Positions 9,701 through 18,354 of a DNA stretch of 64,000 nt are shown piece after piece. The stretch lies in assembly GCF_000739615.1 (NCBI RefSeq), contig NZ_BATP01000030.1:1-64000 (forward strand). The letters run 5' to 3'. The position numbers and the translations under genes are program-made. Position 1 is the first letter of the stretch; every line of letters starts with the position of its first letter. The notes under the pieces are model-generated. The model worked only from the letters and a program-made list of their open reading frames with translations, was not told where the DNA came from and ran no database searches. The stretch comes from Haloferula sp. BvORR071. GTDB taxonomy: Bacteria > Verrucomicrobiota > Verrucomicrobiia > Verrucomicrobiales > Akkermansiaceae.

Positions 9701-10356
9701 AGCTGACGCCCGAACTCCTGGAGAAGGATCCGCAGAATCGCCTGATCGCGCGTGGACCGCGCGTCCGCGTGGAAGGTGAGATGATCCGGGATCTCTCGCT
9801 CAGCGCCGCCGGCCTGCTCTCCCACAAGATGTATGGACCCTCGGTGAGGCCACCGCAGCCTAACAGCGTCACGGAAGCGGCCTATGGCGGGATGTCCTGG
9901 GATGTGAGCAAAGGCGAGGACCGCTATCGCCGCGGCCTCTACATCTTCTCCAAGCGCTCGGCACCCTTCGCTTCCTCGATCACCTTCGACGCGCCGACCG
10001 GTGAGGCCTGCATCGCCCGCCGCGAGAATGCGAACACACCGCTGCAATCGCTGGTGCTGCTGAATGACGAAGTGTTCTTCGAGGCCGCGCAGGTGCTCGG
10101 CAAGAAGGTCGCAGCACTATCCGCGACGCCCGAGGAGAAGCTGAGCTATGCCTTCCAGCGCTGCCTGACCCGGCCGCCTGAGGCCAGCGAGGTCGGGACT
10201 CTCGTTACTTTCTACAAGAGCCAGCTCGACCGCATCTCGAAGGGCGAGCTGAAGACTGCCGAGCTGATGCCCGCCGGTTCGAGCGACGACGAAACCGCCT
10301 GGATGACGGTGGCCCGCATCCTTCTCAATCTCGACGAGACCATCACCAAGAACTGA
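6769..10356 (+). CDS. PSD1 cytochrome c domain protein with DUF1549 and DUF1553
   Basis: A 1195-residue secreted protein of a Planctomycetes/Verrucomicrobia family. The signal-like stretch LPFCFLPLLALASPLRAA precedes the PSD1 cytochrome c domain with haem motif CFKCH (63-67). DUF1549 follows at roughly 165-380, containing a second CAQCH motif. A discoidin-like carbohydrate-binding insertion occupies the middle, and DUF1553 fills the C-terminal third. GTG 6769 has a weak AGG upstream; TTG 6835 would place the signal peptide at the N-terminus and may be the true start. It is followed 4 bp later by a DUF1501 gene, the usual partner. The pair is linked to breakdown of complex, often sulfated, polysaccharides by genomic context only. 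Confidence 0.85.
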   Translation: MPCDSVSCDSRDIGGQIIPLLALKDFLPFCFLPLLALASPLRAAEPEHVDFSKDVRPILSNRCFKCHGPDEGARKGKLRLDLRASVLAPAESGKAAIVPGKPEESEFVKRLFHSDPEQIMPPASAKMEMSEREREVLRLWVAQGAEYKDHWAFLPPVKATLPGGEGTNPIDQLVGKRLAVEHLKPSPEAGKYQLIRRVSLDLTGLPPSPEETEAFIKDTAPDAYERLVDRLLASPAYGERWARRWMDLARYADTNGYEKDRERSIWPWRDWVIRSLNEDMPFDQFTIRQLAGDMLPNATPDDIVATGFHRNTMLNEEGGIDPLEFRYHAMTDRVATTGITWLGMTVGCAQCHTHKYDPIQHREYFQLMAFLNNTEEINYELPDASLAQRQAARDKEVADLIAALPDKWPAPPPPAVNLAAVETGTGEKATILPDQSALFSGPGANKDTYTLYFDAKQHVVDRIRLDALTDAGIISGGPGRTSHGNFVLSEIQVFTRADRAGATWEPVELASASAAVEQPGFPAAAAIDGKLDTGWAVQQDGVPLKADKDISFTFKRPVAGDRSPHFMVKLVQEFGGSHTIGRVRLSVNGPDKAQRGADNAVKLAFDAWLTKTRAETLPWTLLKPVKMESNEPILTLEDDKSVFVSGDTTKDDRIVLTFPNPPAGLAAIRLEALADKRLPAYGPGRTYYEGPKGDFLLYDMIVKADGREIKIASATASNDGTPQLAIDEDDLTGWGPGDRIGEDCQAVFNLAEPLPSARELTVELRMGRHYAATLGKFRLSGSTKPGKATSNILPQELEEVLANGDAGKLADEREKLFRQFLLNAPELSKYSGQIRSMLKPLSSTPTLAMAERDPQHPRKTFLHKRGEFMQPAEAVTPDVPAFLPPMDPKEPKNRLGFARWLVSCGHPLTARVTVNRQWQAFFGTGLVKTLDDFGFQGEMPSNQELLDWLAVDFMDQGWSMKKLHRLIVTSATYKQSSKLTPELLEKDPQNRLIARGPRVRVEGEMIRDLSLSAAGLLSHKMYGPSVRPPQPNSVTEAAYGGMSWDVSKGEDRYRRGLYIFSKRSAPFASSITFDAPTGEACIARRENANTPLQSLVLLNDEVFFEAAQVLGKKVAALSATPEEKLSYAFQRCLTRPPEASEVGTLVTFYKSQLDRISKGELKTAELMPAGSSDDETAWMTVARILLNLDETITKN

Positions 10357-10360
10357 TCCG

Positions 10361-11809
10361 ATGAACTGCCACAACTCACTTTTCGCGAGGCAGCATCTGC
10401 CCGGCAATTCGGTCAGCCGCCGCTGGTTCCTGCGCGAGTGCGGGCTCGGGGTCGGCAAGATCGGCCTCGCCTCCCTGATGGGAGACGCGATGATCCAGAC
10501 TCTCTCCGCATCGCCGGAGCCGATCGGCGCGAACTACCGCGGCAAGGCAAAGTCGGTGATCCATCTCTTCATGGCGGGCGCGCCCTCGCAGCTCGATCTT
10601 TTCGATCCGAAGCCGGAGCTGGCGAAGCTGGATGGCAAGCCGCTGCCGCCATCGGTCACCAGTGGGCAGCGCCTCGCCTTCATCCGCCCGGACGCTGCGG
10701 TCATGTCGTCGCGCTTCAAGTTCGCGCAGCATGGCCAGAGCGCGGCATGGGTCAGCGAACTCCTGCCGCACACCGCCAAAATCGCCGATGACTTGTGCTT
10801 CGTGAAGTCGGTAAAGACCGACCAGTTCAACCACGCGCCGGCGCAGATCTTCTTCAATACCGGGTTCCTCCAGCCGGGACGCCCCAGCATCGGCTCATGG
10901 GTGACTTACGGGCTGGGCTCGATGAACGAGAACCTACCGGCCTTCGTGGTGCTGAGCACCGGTGCGGGTGTAAGCGGCGGCGCGGCGAACTGGTCGAGCG
11001 GCTTCCTGCCGACCATTTATTCCGGCGTGCGTTTCCGCAACTCTGGCGATCCGATTCTCAACACCGCCAGCCCGCGAGGTGTTGATGACACGCTCCAGCG
11101 CGAGACGATCAATGTCACCGCCGAGCTCAACCGGATGCAGCTCGATAGCGTGGGGGACCCGGAGATCTCCACCCGCATCGCCGCGCACGAAATGGCCTTC
11201 CGCCTTCAGCACAGCGCGCCGGAACTCACCGACCTTTCCGGCGAGAGCGAGGCCACGCTGAAGATGTATGGCATCGATGACATCAAGAAGCCGTCCTATG
11301 CCCGCGCCTGCCTGCTCGCGCGGCGCATGGTCGAGCGCGGCGTGCGTTTCATCAATATCTACCACGAAGGTTGGGACGCTCACTCCGACCTGGCCGGGAA
11401 TCACAGCAGCATGTGCAAGGCCACCGACCAAGCGAGCGCGGCCTTGGTCGCGGACCTGAAGCAGCGTGGCTTGCTGGACGAGACCTTGGTGGTCTGGGGC
11501 GGCGAATTCGGCCGCACCCCGATGGTCGAGACCAACCCGACCCTCGGCCGCTCACTCGGCCGCGACCACCACCCCTCCGCCTTCACCGTCTGGATGGCGG
11601 GCGGCGGCATCAAGGGCGGGCAGAGCTACGGCGAGACGGATGATCTCGGCTATCATGTGGTGGACAAGCCGGTCCATGTTCACGATCTGCAGGCCACGAT
11701 CTTGCACTGCCTCGGGATCGATCACGAGCGCCTCACTTACCTCTACGCCGGCCGCCATTTCAGGCTGACCGACGTGCATGGGAGTGTGGTGAAGGACCTA
11801 ATGGCCTGA
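10361..11809 (+). CDS. DUF1501 protein with Tat signal (sulfatase-like fold)
   Basis: 482 residues. A twin-arginine signal, SRRWFLREC, sits near residue 20 and predicts export of a folded protein. The rest matches DUF1501, an alkaline-phosphatase/sulfatase-superfamily relative, with GAPSQLDLFDPKP near the N-terminus and WGGEFGRTPM in the C-terminal half. It starts 4 bp after the DUF1549/DUF1553 gene and the two form a conserved pair in these phyla. Catalytic activity has not been shown for the family as far as I know. Confidence 0.87.
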   Translation: MNCHNSLFARQHLPGNSVSRRWFLRECGLGVGKIGLASLMGDAMIQTLSASPEPIGANYRGKAKSVIHLFMAGAPSQLDLFDPKPELAKLDGKPLPPSVTSGQRLAFIRPDAAVMSSRFKFAQHGQSAAWVSELLPHTAKIADDLCFVKSVKTDQFNHAPAQIFFNTGFLQPGRPSIGSWVTYGLGSMNENLPAFVVLSTGAGVSGGAANWSSGFLPTIYSGVRFRNSGDPILNTASPRGVDDTLQRETINVTAELNRMQLDSVGDPEISTRIAAHEMAFRLQHSAPELTDLSGESEATLKMYGIDDIKKPSYARACLLARRMVERGVRFINIYHEGWDAHSDLAGNHSSMCKATDQASAALVADLKQRGLLDETLVVWGGEFGRTPMVETNPTLGRSLGRDHHPSAFTVWMAGGGIKGGQSYGETDDLGYHVVDKPVHVHDLQATILHCLGIDHERLTYLYAGRHFRLTDVHGSVVKDLMA

Positions 11810-11817
11810 GGCGGCCC

Positions 11818-13413
11818 TCAATGCCCGCTGCTCGCCTTCTCGGCACCGAGGCCGGTTTGCGCGCGGAAGTTGAGCTCGGCGAACTTCGCTTCCGCATTGG
11901 GATCACGCGGCGAGAAGATGGTGCCCAGGTAGGCTCCGAGGAAGCCTAGCGGGATGCTGACGATGCCCGGGTTCTCCAGCGGGAACAGCGCGCCTTCCTT
12001 GCCGAAAATACCATTCGGGCTGAGTAGGATCAGGATCACCGCGGAAGCCAAACCGGTGGCGAGACCACCCACGGCACCGGCAGTATTGAAGCGCTTCCAG
12101 AAGATCGAGAACAGGATCACCGGCAAGTTCGCCGAAGCGGCCACGGCGAAGGCCAAGCCAACGAGGAAAGCAGCATTCGCGGTCGGGCCCATCTTGATGG
12201 CGATGCCGATACTGACCGCGCCGACGAAGAAGGCGGTGATGCGCGCCACCTTCACTTCGGTCTCCGGTGCCGTGTCCTTCCCGTGCTTCATGACATTCGA
12301 GTAGAAGTCATGAGCGAAGGAGGTGCTGGCACTCATCGTGAGACCGGCGACCACTGCGAGGATGGTGGCGAAGGCCACGGCGCTGATGAAGGCGAAGAAC
12401 AACTCGCCGCCGAGCGCTTTGGCGAGGATCGGTGCGACCATGTTGGTGTTCTCCTTGGCACCGATCATGATGTCCGGCTTCGGCAGCACGGTGGCGGCAC
12501 CGAAACCGAAGAAGGTGGTCAGGATGTAGAAGACACCGATCACCCCGATCGCCCAAGCCACGCTGACACGCGCGGTCTTGGCATCGGGCACGGTGTAGAA
12601 GCGCACGAGGATGTGCGGCAGGCCCGCCGTGCCGAGTACTAGGCCAAGCGCGAGCGAGATGAAGTCGAGCGGTCCCCAGGGATTCACGGAGGCACCGTAT
12701 TTCATCCCGGGATCAAGCAGGTTCTTCGGCGGAGCGGTGCCAGCATAGTCGGCGTGTCCCACGGCGGTGAAGAACTTGGTGAGGCTGTAGTCGTGCTTGC
12801 CGAGCACCAGCCAGCTCAGGGCGAAGGCACCGCCCATCAGCAGCACCGCCTTGATGATCTGCACCCAGGTGGTGGCGAGCATGCCACCGAAGACGACATA
12901 GACCAGCATCAGCACGCCCACGCCGATCACGGCGGGCGCGAATTCGATGTGGATCAGCTCCTTGATGATGCCACCGGCACCGACCATCTGGGCAATCATG
13001 TAGATGGTGGAGACCATCAGGGTGCTGAGCGAGGCCATCGCGCGCACCGGCCGGGGACTCATGCGGTAGGCCAGCAGGTCGGCCATGGTGTATTTGCCCG
13101 CATTGCGCAGCGGCTCGGCTACCAGCAATAGCACCGTGAGATAGGCGACGAGGAAGCCGACCGAATACATGAAGCCATCGTAGCCCTTGAAAGCGATCAT
13201 CCCCGAAATGCCGAGGAAGCTGGCGGCGCTCATGTAGTCGCCGGCGACGGCCAGACCGTTTTGCCAGCCCTTGATGCTACGGCCGGCGGCGAAGTAGGCG
13301 GCGGAACCTTTCGCCTTGCGAGCGCTAAGCCAGGTGATGACCAGGGTGAGCGCCACGAAGGCGAGGAACATCCCGAGTGCGGGCGTGAATTGAATCGCGG
13401 AGAGAAGCATCAT
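11818..13413 (-). CDS. actP: Cation/acetate symporter (sodium:solute symporter family)
   Basis: 531 residues with about 13 hydrophobic segments and SSS-family features: AAYFAAGRSIKGWQNGLAVA near the N-terminus, GDYMSAASFLGISG, and YLTVLLLVAEPLRNAGKYTM. These are hallmarks of ActP, which takes up acetate and other short monocarboxylates with Na+ or H+. Tandem ATGs at 13413 and 13410 follow the stop of the DUF485 gene; a longer reading would overlap that gene. ActP with an upstream DUF485 partner is the standard arrangement. Confidence 0.92.
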   Translation of the reverse strand: MMLLSAIQFTPALGMFLAFVALTLVITWLSARKAKGSAAYFAAGRSIKGWQNGLAVAGDYMSAASFLGISGMIAFKGYDGFMYSVGFLVAYLTVLLLVAEPLRNAGKYTMADLLAYRMSPRPVRAMASLSTLMVSTIYMIAQMVGAGGIIKELIHIEFAPAVIGVGVLMLVYVVFGGMLATTWVQIIKAVLLMGGAFALSWLVLGKHDYSLTKFFTAVGHADYAGTAPPKNLLDPGMKYGASVNPWGPLDFISLALGLVLGTAGLPHILVRFYTVPDAKTARVSVAWAIGVIGVFYILTTFFGFGAATVLPKPDIMIGAKENTNMVAPILAKALGGELFFAFISAVAFATILAVVAGLTMSASTSFAHDFYSNVMKHGKDTAPETEVKVARITAFFVGAVSIGIAIKMGPTANAAFLVGLAFAVAASANLPVILFSIFWKRFNTAGAVGGLATGLASAVILILLSPNGIFGKEGALFPLENPGIVSIPLGFLGAYLGTIFSPRDPNAEAKFAELNFRAQTGLGAEKASSGH

Positions 13414-13417
13414 CGGC

Positions 13418-13744
13418 TCAGGACTTGGATTGGGAGTTCTCGATGGAGGACAGGAGGGCGTGCTCCATCGCATCCCACTGGCGGGCGCGGCGCATGTAGA
13501 GGGCCGCGACGATGAAAGTCATCAGGAACTGCGAGAATGCGAAAAGGTAGGCACCGTTGACCTTCCCGACCAGCGGGCGCTTCATCAGCTCCGGGAAGTA
13601 GCCGATCAGCACTGGCAGGGCCATGTAGTAGAAGAGGAAGAAAATCGTGGCCGGGATGATGAAGCGGCGCTTGGCCGCCAGCAGCGCGGCGAAATCGGGA
13701 CGCGCGGCGAGCGCTTCCCAATCGGGTTTGGTCGGGTTTGCCAT
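13418..13744 (-). CDS. DUF485 membrane protein, ActP partner
   Basis: 108 residues with two membrane segments (IIPATIFFLFYYMALPVLIG and LFAFSQFLMTFIVAALYM) and the soluble ends usual for DUF485. The family is nearly always encoded just before acetate permease genes, as here with a 4-bp gap, and is thought to assist or regulate the transporter. YjcH of Escherichia coli is the best-known member. Confidence 0.88.
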   Translation of the reverse strand: MANPTKPDWEALAARPDFAALLAAKRRFIIPATIFFLFYYMALPVLIGYFPELMKRPLVGKVNGAYLFAFSQFLMTFIVAALYMRRARQWDAMEHALLSSIENSQSKS

Positions 13745-13859
13745 GGTTATTCACAGGGCCTAGCAGCCGCAGCGGAACGTGTCAAAAACGCATGGGGGTG
13801 ATGCCGCAGTGAGAATCCATTGGGCAAGGGGCCCGGGCTGTGGTTGCGTGGGTGTGGCG

Positions 13860-14774
13860 ATGCGCTGCTTCTACTCGCAAGACCTGGAGCTGAAATTGCC
13901 ATCGGGGCACCCCTTCCCGATGGAGAAGTTCCGTATTTCCAAGGACATGCTCCTGGATGGCGGGATCCTGCGGCCGGAGGAAATCGTGGAGGTGAAGGTG
14001 GCCGACAGCCATTTGCTCAAGGCGGTGCACGACACCGCCTACATCGAGCGGATCTATTCAGGCCTGCTCGACCGCAAGGAGCAGATCCAACTCGGCCTAC
14101 CGGTCACCCCGGAGCTCTACGGCCGCAGCGCCACCGAGGTGGAGGCCACCCGCCAGACCTGCCACGCAGCGCTGGCCGAGGGCGTGGCAGTCTGCCTCGC
14201 CGGCGGCACCCACCACGCCTTCCGCGAGCACGGCGAGGGCTATTGCGTTTTCAATGACGTTGCGATCGCGATCCGGGATCTCCAGGACAAGCGCCCGGGG
14301 ATCAAGGTGATGGTGGTCGATACCGATGCCCATCAGGGCAATGGCACCGCCGCGCTGCTGGGCAATGACCCGCGGGTCTTCACCTACTCGATCCACGTCG
14401 GGAAGAACTACCCGACCCAGAAGATCGCCGGCTCCATGGATGTGGAGACGGTGCGCTACGTGGAGGGTGAGATGTACTTAAAGCAGCTCTTCAGCACCCT
14501 GGCAGCCGCGCTGGATACCTTCGCACCGGATCTGGTGATCTGGATCGCGGGTGCAGACAATCACCGCAACGACCGCTTTGGGCAGATGCATCTTTCCGTG
14601 AAGGATCTGCAAAAACGCGATGAGGTGCTGCTCCGGTCCTTTATTCGGAACCGCGTGCCGGTGGCGGTTTTGTATGGCGGTGGCTATAACCGCCAGCCGG
14701 ACTTCACCGCGAAGATCCACCGGAACACGGTGGCCACGGCGAAGAAGCTGGCCGGGGAGTATCGGGGTTTGTGA
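13860..14774 (+). CDS. Histone deacetylase family protein (amidohydrolase fold)
   Basis: 304 residues from ATG 13860. Family motifs are in order: GGTHHA (115-120) with the tandem active-site His, GYCVFNDVAIA (128-138), DTDAHQGNGT (154-163) with zinc ligands Asp156 and His158, AGADNH with the third ligand Asp, and a Gly-rich GGGYN near the C-terminus supplying the Tyr. Bacterial members deacetylate small molecules, polyamines or protein lysines. Adjacent divergent actP suggests a link with acetate, but this is inference. The frame is open to 13779, but the extra residues look non-homologous. Confidence 0.85.
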   Translation: MRCFYSQDLELKLPSGHPFPMEKFRISKDMLLDGGILRPEEIVEVKVADSHLLKAVHDTAYIERIYSGLLDRKEQIQLGLPVTPELYGRSATEVEATRQTCHAALAEGVAVCLAGGTHHAFREHGEGYCVFNDVAIAIRDLQDKRPGIKVMVVDTDAHQGNGTAALLGNDPRVFTYSIHVGKNYPTQKIAGSMDVETVRYVEGEMYLKQLFSTLAAALDTFAPDLVIWIAGADNHRNDRFGQMHLSVKDLQKRDEVLLRSFIRNRVPVAVLYGGGYNRQPDFTAKIHRNTVATAKKLAGEYRGL

Positions 14775-14776
14775 TG

Positions 14777-14896
14777 TGGAGTGCGGTGGCACGACACCGC
14801 TTTGACTGCGGAAAGTTGCCGCTGCGGTTCACGGCCACGAATCGGTGGAGAACAAGTCTTCACCAAGCCAAAGCGACGTCGTGCCGCCGCACTCCA
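14777..14896. repeat. Inverted repeat element between convergent genes
   Basis: A 28-bp left arm (14777-14804) and a 28-bp right arm (14869-14896) are inverted copies matching at about 25 of 28 positions, with 64 bp between. The element starts just after the deacetylase stop codon and ends just before the argF stop codon, so it fills the gap between convergent genes. It encodes nothing. It could act as a bidirectional terminator; its size and terminal arms also fit a small palindromic mobile element. Confidence 0.75.
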
Positions 14897-14905
14897 TAGG
14901 TAGGC

Positions 14906-15808
14906 TTAGCGTCCGGAAGCCAGCGCCACCAGGATCGCCTTCTGCGCGTGGAGGCGGTTCTCCGCTTCCTGGAAGATCACGTCGGCGTGCTTCTCCAGTA
15001 TTTCCTCCGTGATCTCCTTGCCGCGGTAGGCCGGCAGGCAGTGCAGGACGATGTGATTCGGCGCGGCGTGTTCCAGCAGAGCCGAGTTCACCTGGAAGGG
15101 CCCGAAAGCCTCCTCCTTGTCCTTCTGGTCCTCTTGGCCCATCGAGAGCCAGACGTCGGTGTTGATCACATGCGCGCCCTTCGCGGCAACTACGGGATCC
15201 GTCGTAACGGTCACGTTCGGCGCATCCAGCTTCGCGAGGAAATCCGCGGTCGGCTGGTAGCCCGCCGGTGCCGCGACGGCGAGTTCGAAGCCGAGGTGCT
15301 TGGCCGCCCACATCCAGGAAATGGTCATGTTCGAGAAGCCATCGCCGATGAAGGCGATCTTCTTCCCTTCCCATTCGCCGAGCACTTCCTTCACCGTGAG
15401 CAAGTCCGCCAGGATCTGGCAGGGGTGCTCGTCATCGGTGAGAGCATTGATCGTCGGGATGCCGGAGTATTCGGCAAAGTCCACCACGTCCTGCTGCGCG
15501 AAGGTCCGGATGATGCAGCCGTGCACCATCCGCCCCAGCACGCGGGCGGTGTCCTTGATAGGCTCTCCGCGACCGAGCTGGATGTCATTTTTCGAGAGGA
15601 ACATCGGGAAGCCACCCAGCTCGCGGATGCCGACCTCAAAGGAGACTCGGGTCCGCGTGGACGACTTGGTGAAGATCATCGCCCAAGTCTGTCCTGCCAG
15701 CGGCTGGCCACTGTGATAGCCACGCTCCGCCTTCAGTTCGGTGGCGCTATCGAGCAGCGAGACCATCTCGCTGGCGGTAAGTTCCTCAATGGAAAGGAGG
15801 TGCTTCAT
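14906..15808 (-). CDS. argF: Ornithine carbamoyltransferase
   Basis: 300 residues. The carbamoyl-phosphate loop is STRTR (50-54), HPCQ is at 128-131, and HCLP (256-259) gives the active-site Cys. The enzyme makes citrulline from ornithine and carbamoyl phosphate in arginine synthesis. ATG 15808 overlaps the argD stop as ATGA, indicating translational coupling in an argD-argF operon; the open frame continues upstream but runs through argD. The GGTTCGAACCT-like spacing seen in carbamoylases for other substrates is not evident, so ornithine is the expected substrate. Confidence 0.93.
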   Translation of the reverse strand: MKHLLSIEELTASEMVSLLDSATELKAERGYHSGQPLAGQTWAMIFTKSSTRTRVSFEVGIRELGGFPMFLSKNDIQLGRGEPIKDTARVLGRMVHGCIIRTFAQQDVVDFAEYSGIPTINALTDDEHPCQILADLLTVKEVLGEWEGKKIAFIGDGFSNMTISWMWAAKHLGFELAVAAPAGYQPTADFLAKLDAPNVTVTTDPVVAAKGAHVINTDVWLSMGQEDQKDKEEAFGPFQVNSALLEHAAPNHIVLHCLPAYRGKEITEEILEKHADVIFQEAENRLHAQKAILVALASGR

Positions 15809-17037
15809 GACAGGGTGACTAGGACGGATTTGAAGATGGCAAGGGCCTCGTCGATCTCCGCATCGGAGACGTTGAGCGGTGGCAGCAAGCGGATGGTTTC
15901 GGGGCCGGCGGGCGGAACCAAGAGGCCCGCTTCGAGCAGCTTCCCGCAGACGAAGGCAGCAGGAAGCTTGCCTTCGGGAACAGCAAACGTGGAGGTATCG
16001 AGGCCCACTCCCAACAGCAGGCCAACGCCGCGGACTTCCGTGATCGCGGGCAATTGCCACGAGGCAATCGTTTCGCGAATCTGCTGCTCCTGTTTGAGCG
16101 CGTTCGCGTTCAGATCCTTCTCCGCGACTTCCGCCAGCACCGCGAGCGAGGCCGCGCAAGCAAGCGGATTGCCGCCATAGGTGGTGCCATGCGAGCCGGG
16201 CCCCATGAGCGAAGACAGGGTCTTGCCCGAGGCATCAATCGTCTTGTCGGACAGCCAGAAGGCACCGATCGGGAAACCACCGCCCATGCCCTTGGCCCAA
16301 GAAATGGCATCAGGCTGGATCTCAGGGGCAATCGCCCGCCAAGCCATGGCCTGACCGCAGCGGCCGAAGCCAGTCTGCACTTCGTCGAGCATCAGCAAGA
16401 GGTCATGCTTCTTGCAGAGCGCCGCGACGCCCCGCAGGAACTCCGGGGTGGCGACATTCACGCCGCCTTCACCCTGCACTGGCTCTAACAAGATCGCCGC
16501 GGTCTCCGGCGCAATCGCCGCTTCGAGGGCCGCGAGGTCGTTGAAGGGCAGATGCCGGAAGCCCGGTAACATCGGATCGAAGCCCTCCTTCACCTTGTCC
16601 TGCCCGGTGGCATTGATGCCGCCGAGGGTCCGGCCGTGGAAGGACTTCGTGAAGCTGAGCACCTCGTAGCGCGGCGCGCCGTCCGGCATCGGCCGGGCAT
16701 GGCCGAAGCGCCGCGCGGTCTTGATCAGGCCGTCATTCGCCTCCGCACCGGAGTTCGCAAAGAAGACCTTGCCCGGCAGCTTCACGTGGTCTTCCACGAT
16801 CACCCGGGCGAGCTCTTCCTGCTGCGGAATGGTGTAGAGGTTCGAGACATGGAGCAGGGTGCCGGCCTGTTCGCAGATGGCGGCCACCAGCCGCGGCGGG
16901 CAGTGGCCGAGGGAGCACACGGCGATGCCGGTGCAGAAATCAAGATAGGACTTCCCAGCCTCATCCCACACCCGGGTGCCCTCGCCGCGGACGAGCGTGA
17001 CAGGGAATCTGGCGTAGGTGGATAGAACGTGGCTCAT
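15805..17037 (-). CDS. argD: Acetylornithine aminotransferase
   Basis: 410 residues, class III PLP-dependent aminotransferase. Visible motifs are SFHGRTLG, LMLDEVQTGFGRCG with the cofactor-binding Asp, SWAKGMGGGFPIGAF with the Schiff-base Lys, and GTTYGGNPLACAA. It makes N-acetylornithine from the semialdehyde in arginine synthesis and often also serves lysine synthesis. ATG 17037 (MSHVLSTYARFP) starts at the family N-terminus; ATG 17067 upstream is possible. It is the first gene of the argD-argF operon, with an ATGA overlap at its end. Confidence 0.92.
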   Translation of the reverse strand: MSHVLSTYARFPVTLVRGEGTRVWDEAGKSYLDFCTGIAVCSLGHCPPRLVAAICEQAGTLLHVSNLYTIPQQEELARVIVEDHVKLPGKVFFANSGAEANDGLIKTARRFGHARPMPDGAPRYEVLSFTKSFHGRTLGGINATGQDKVKEGFDPMLPGFRHLPFNDLAALEAAIAPETAAILLEPVQGEGGVNVATPEFLRGVAALCKKHDLLLMLDEVQTGFGRCGQAMAWRAIAPEIQPDAISWAKGMGGGFPIGAFWLSDKTIDASGKTLSSLMGPGSHGTTYGGNPLACAASLAVLAEVAEKDLNANALKQEQQIRETIASWQLPAITEVRGVGLLLGVGLDTSTFAVPEGKLPAAFVCGKLLEAGLLVPPAGPETIRLLPPLNVSDAEIDEALAIFKSVLVTLS

Positions 17038-17111
17038 GGGAAAGGGGCGGACGCTAGCGGTCTTCATGGTTTTGGCAAATCGGGAATTTGGACGATATCG
17101 GAAGCAAACAA

Positions 17112-18065
17112 TCAGGGGTCGGAGACCGCCACGACCGGGGTCGCGGCTGGATCTCCCGGAATCACGGAGGGGGTTTCCTCGCTTCGTCGTCGTTTCGGGG
17201 CCGCGGCGACCCGCCAGGTGGCCAGCAGGGTCAACGCGCCACCGGCCAGCTCCACCGCCGTGAGGCGCTCGCCGAAGAACAGATAGGCCCCCGCCGCGGT
17301 CACCAGCGGCAGCAGCATCTGGATCGAGGAGCCTTGGGAGACCGGCAGGGTCCGGTAGGCATTGGTCATCACCAGTTGGGAAATGCTGACAATGGCGGCC
17401 GCCAGGATCAGCACGACGTGACCCGGCAGCGGGACCTCCATGACATGCCCGGCCCGCAGCGGCAGGGCAAAGAGGATACTATAGAAGCACTGCGAGCCGT
17501 AGATCGTCCCGGCGTGCTCGGTGGCCCGCAGCTTGCGGATGATCACGACCACGATGCCCGCGCCCAGCGCACCGGCCAAGGCCAACAGGTCCCAAGCGCT
17601 GAAGCCGTGCGCCGCATCCCCTTTCACGAAGGCCAGCAGGCCCACGAAGCCGGCGAACATCCACAGCAGGGCCCGCCGGGAAATCGCCTCCTTCAGCCAC
17701 CAAGCGGCGATCAGGGTGGCGAAAATCGGGTAGGTCAGGTTCAGCACCACCGCCCGGGAGGCTCCCAAGCTGCCGATCGTCACGTAGAAGGCCGCGGTCG
17801 CCAGCGCGCCGATGATCCCCCGCAAGGCGACCAGCGGGGTGCCGACCAAAGCCTTGAAGGACAATCCCCGCCCGAAGCCGTAGAGCGCGGCCACCATCAG
17901 CATGCCGACGGAACCCCGGTAGAGAATGCCCATCCAGCCGTCCGCCGCCGGGATATGCAGGCTGAGGGCCCTCATCAGCAGCGTGTTCGCGGCAAACAGG
18001 AACACCGAGAGCAGCATCAGCAGCACGCCGCGCGGGTCGGAAAGGGAGGAATCGTTTGGTTTCAT
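17112..18065 (-). CDS. EamA/DMT family transporter
   Basis: 317 residues with ten predicted membrane segments in two EamA repeats (about 14-150 and 165-300). LLMLLSVFLFAANTLLMRAL forms the first helix. Drug/metabolite transporters of this type export amino acids or other metabolites. The position just upstream of argD on the same strand might suggest an amino-acid role, but the ligand is unknown. It is divergent from lepB across about 290 bp. Confidence 0.85.
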   Translation of the reverse strand: MKPNDSSLSDPRGVLLMLLSVFLFAANTLLMRALSLHIPAADGWMGILYRGSVGMLMVAALYGFGRGLSFKALVGTPLVALRGIIGALATAAFYVTIGSLGASRAVVLNLTYPIFATLIAAWWLKEAISRRALLWMFAGFVGLLAFVKGDAAHGFSAWDLLALAGALGAGIVVVIIRKLRATEHAGTIYGSQCFYSILFALPLRAGHVMEVPLPGHVVLILAAAIVSISQLVMTNAYRTLPVSQGSSIQMLLPLVTAAGAYLFFGERLTAVELAGGALTLLATWRVAAAPKRRRSEETPSVIPGDPAATPVVAVSDP

Positions 18066-18354
18066 CGGATCGGCAGGAGATCCGGAAACGGCTTCAATCA
18101 GGCGCGGCGAAAGTCAGCTCATCAGCACTTCCTCCGGAGGCCCGTGGGCCGCGTCCGGAGGTGGCAAGTGGCCATCAAGCTCCGAACGCACCCATACGCC
18201 AAATGGCGCGGGCGGCGAGTCGGACGGCTTTGCGATGGAGCGCGGGCACGGGCGGGGAGTGGCAAAGCGCGGGTGGAAAGTCAAGGACGCATTGGAACGG
18301 GCCCCGTTAGGCCGGGCTTGCATGCCCCGGAAATCACGCTGAGACTTCGCCCCG

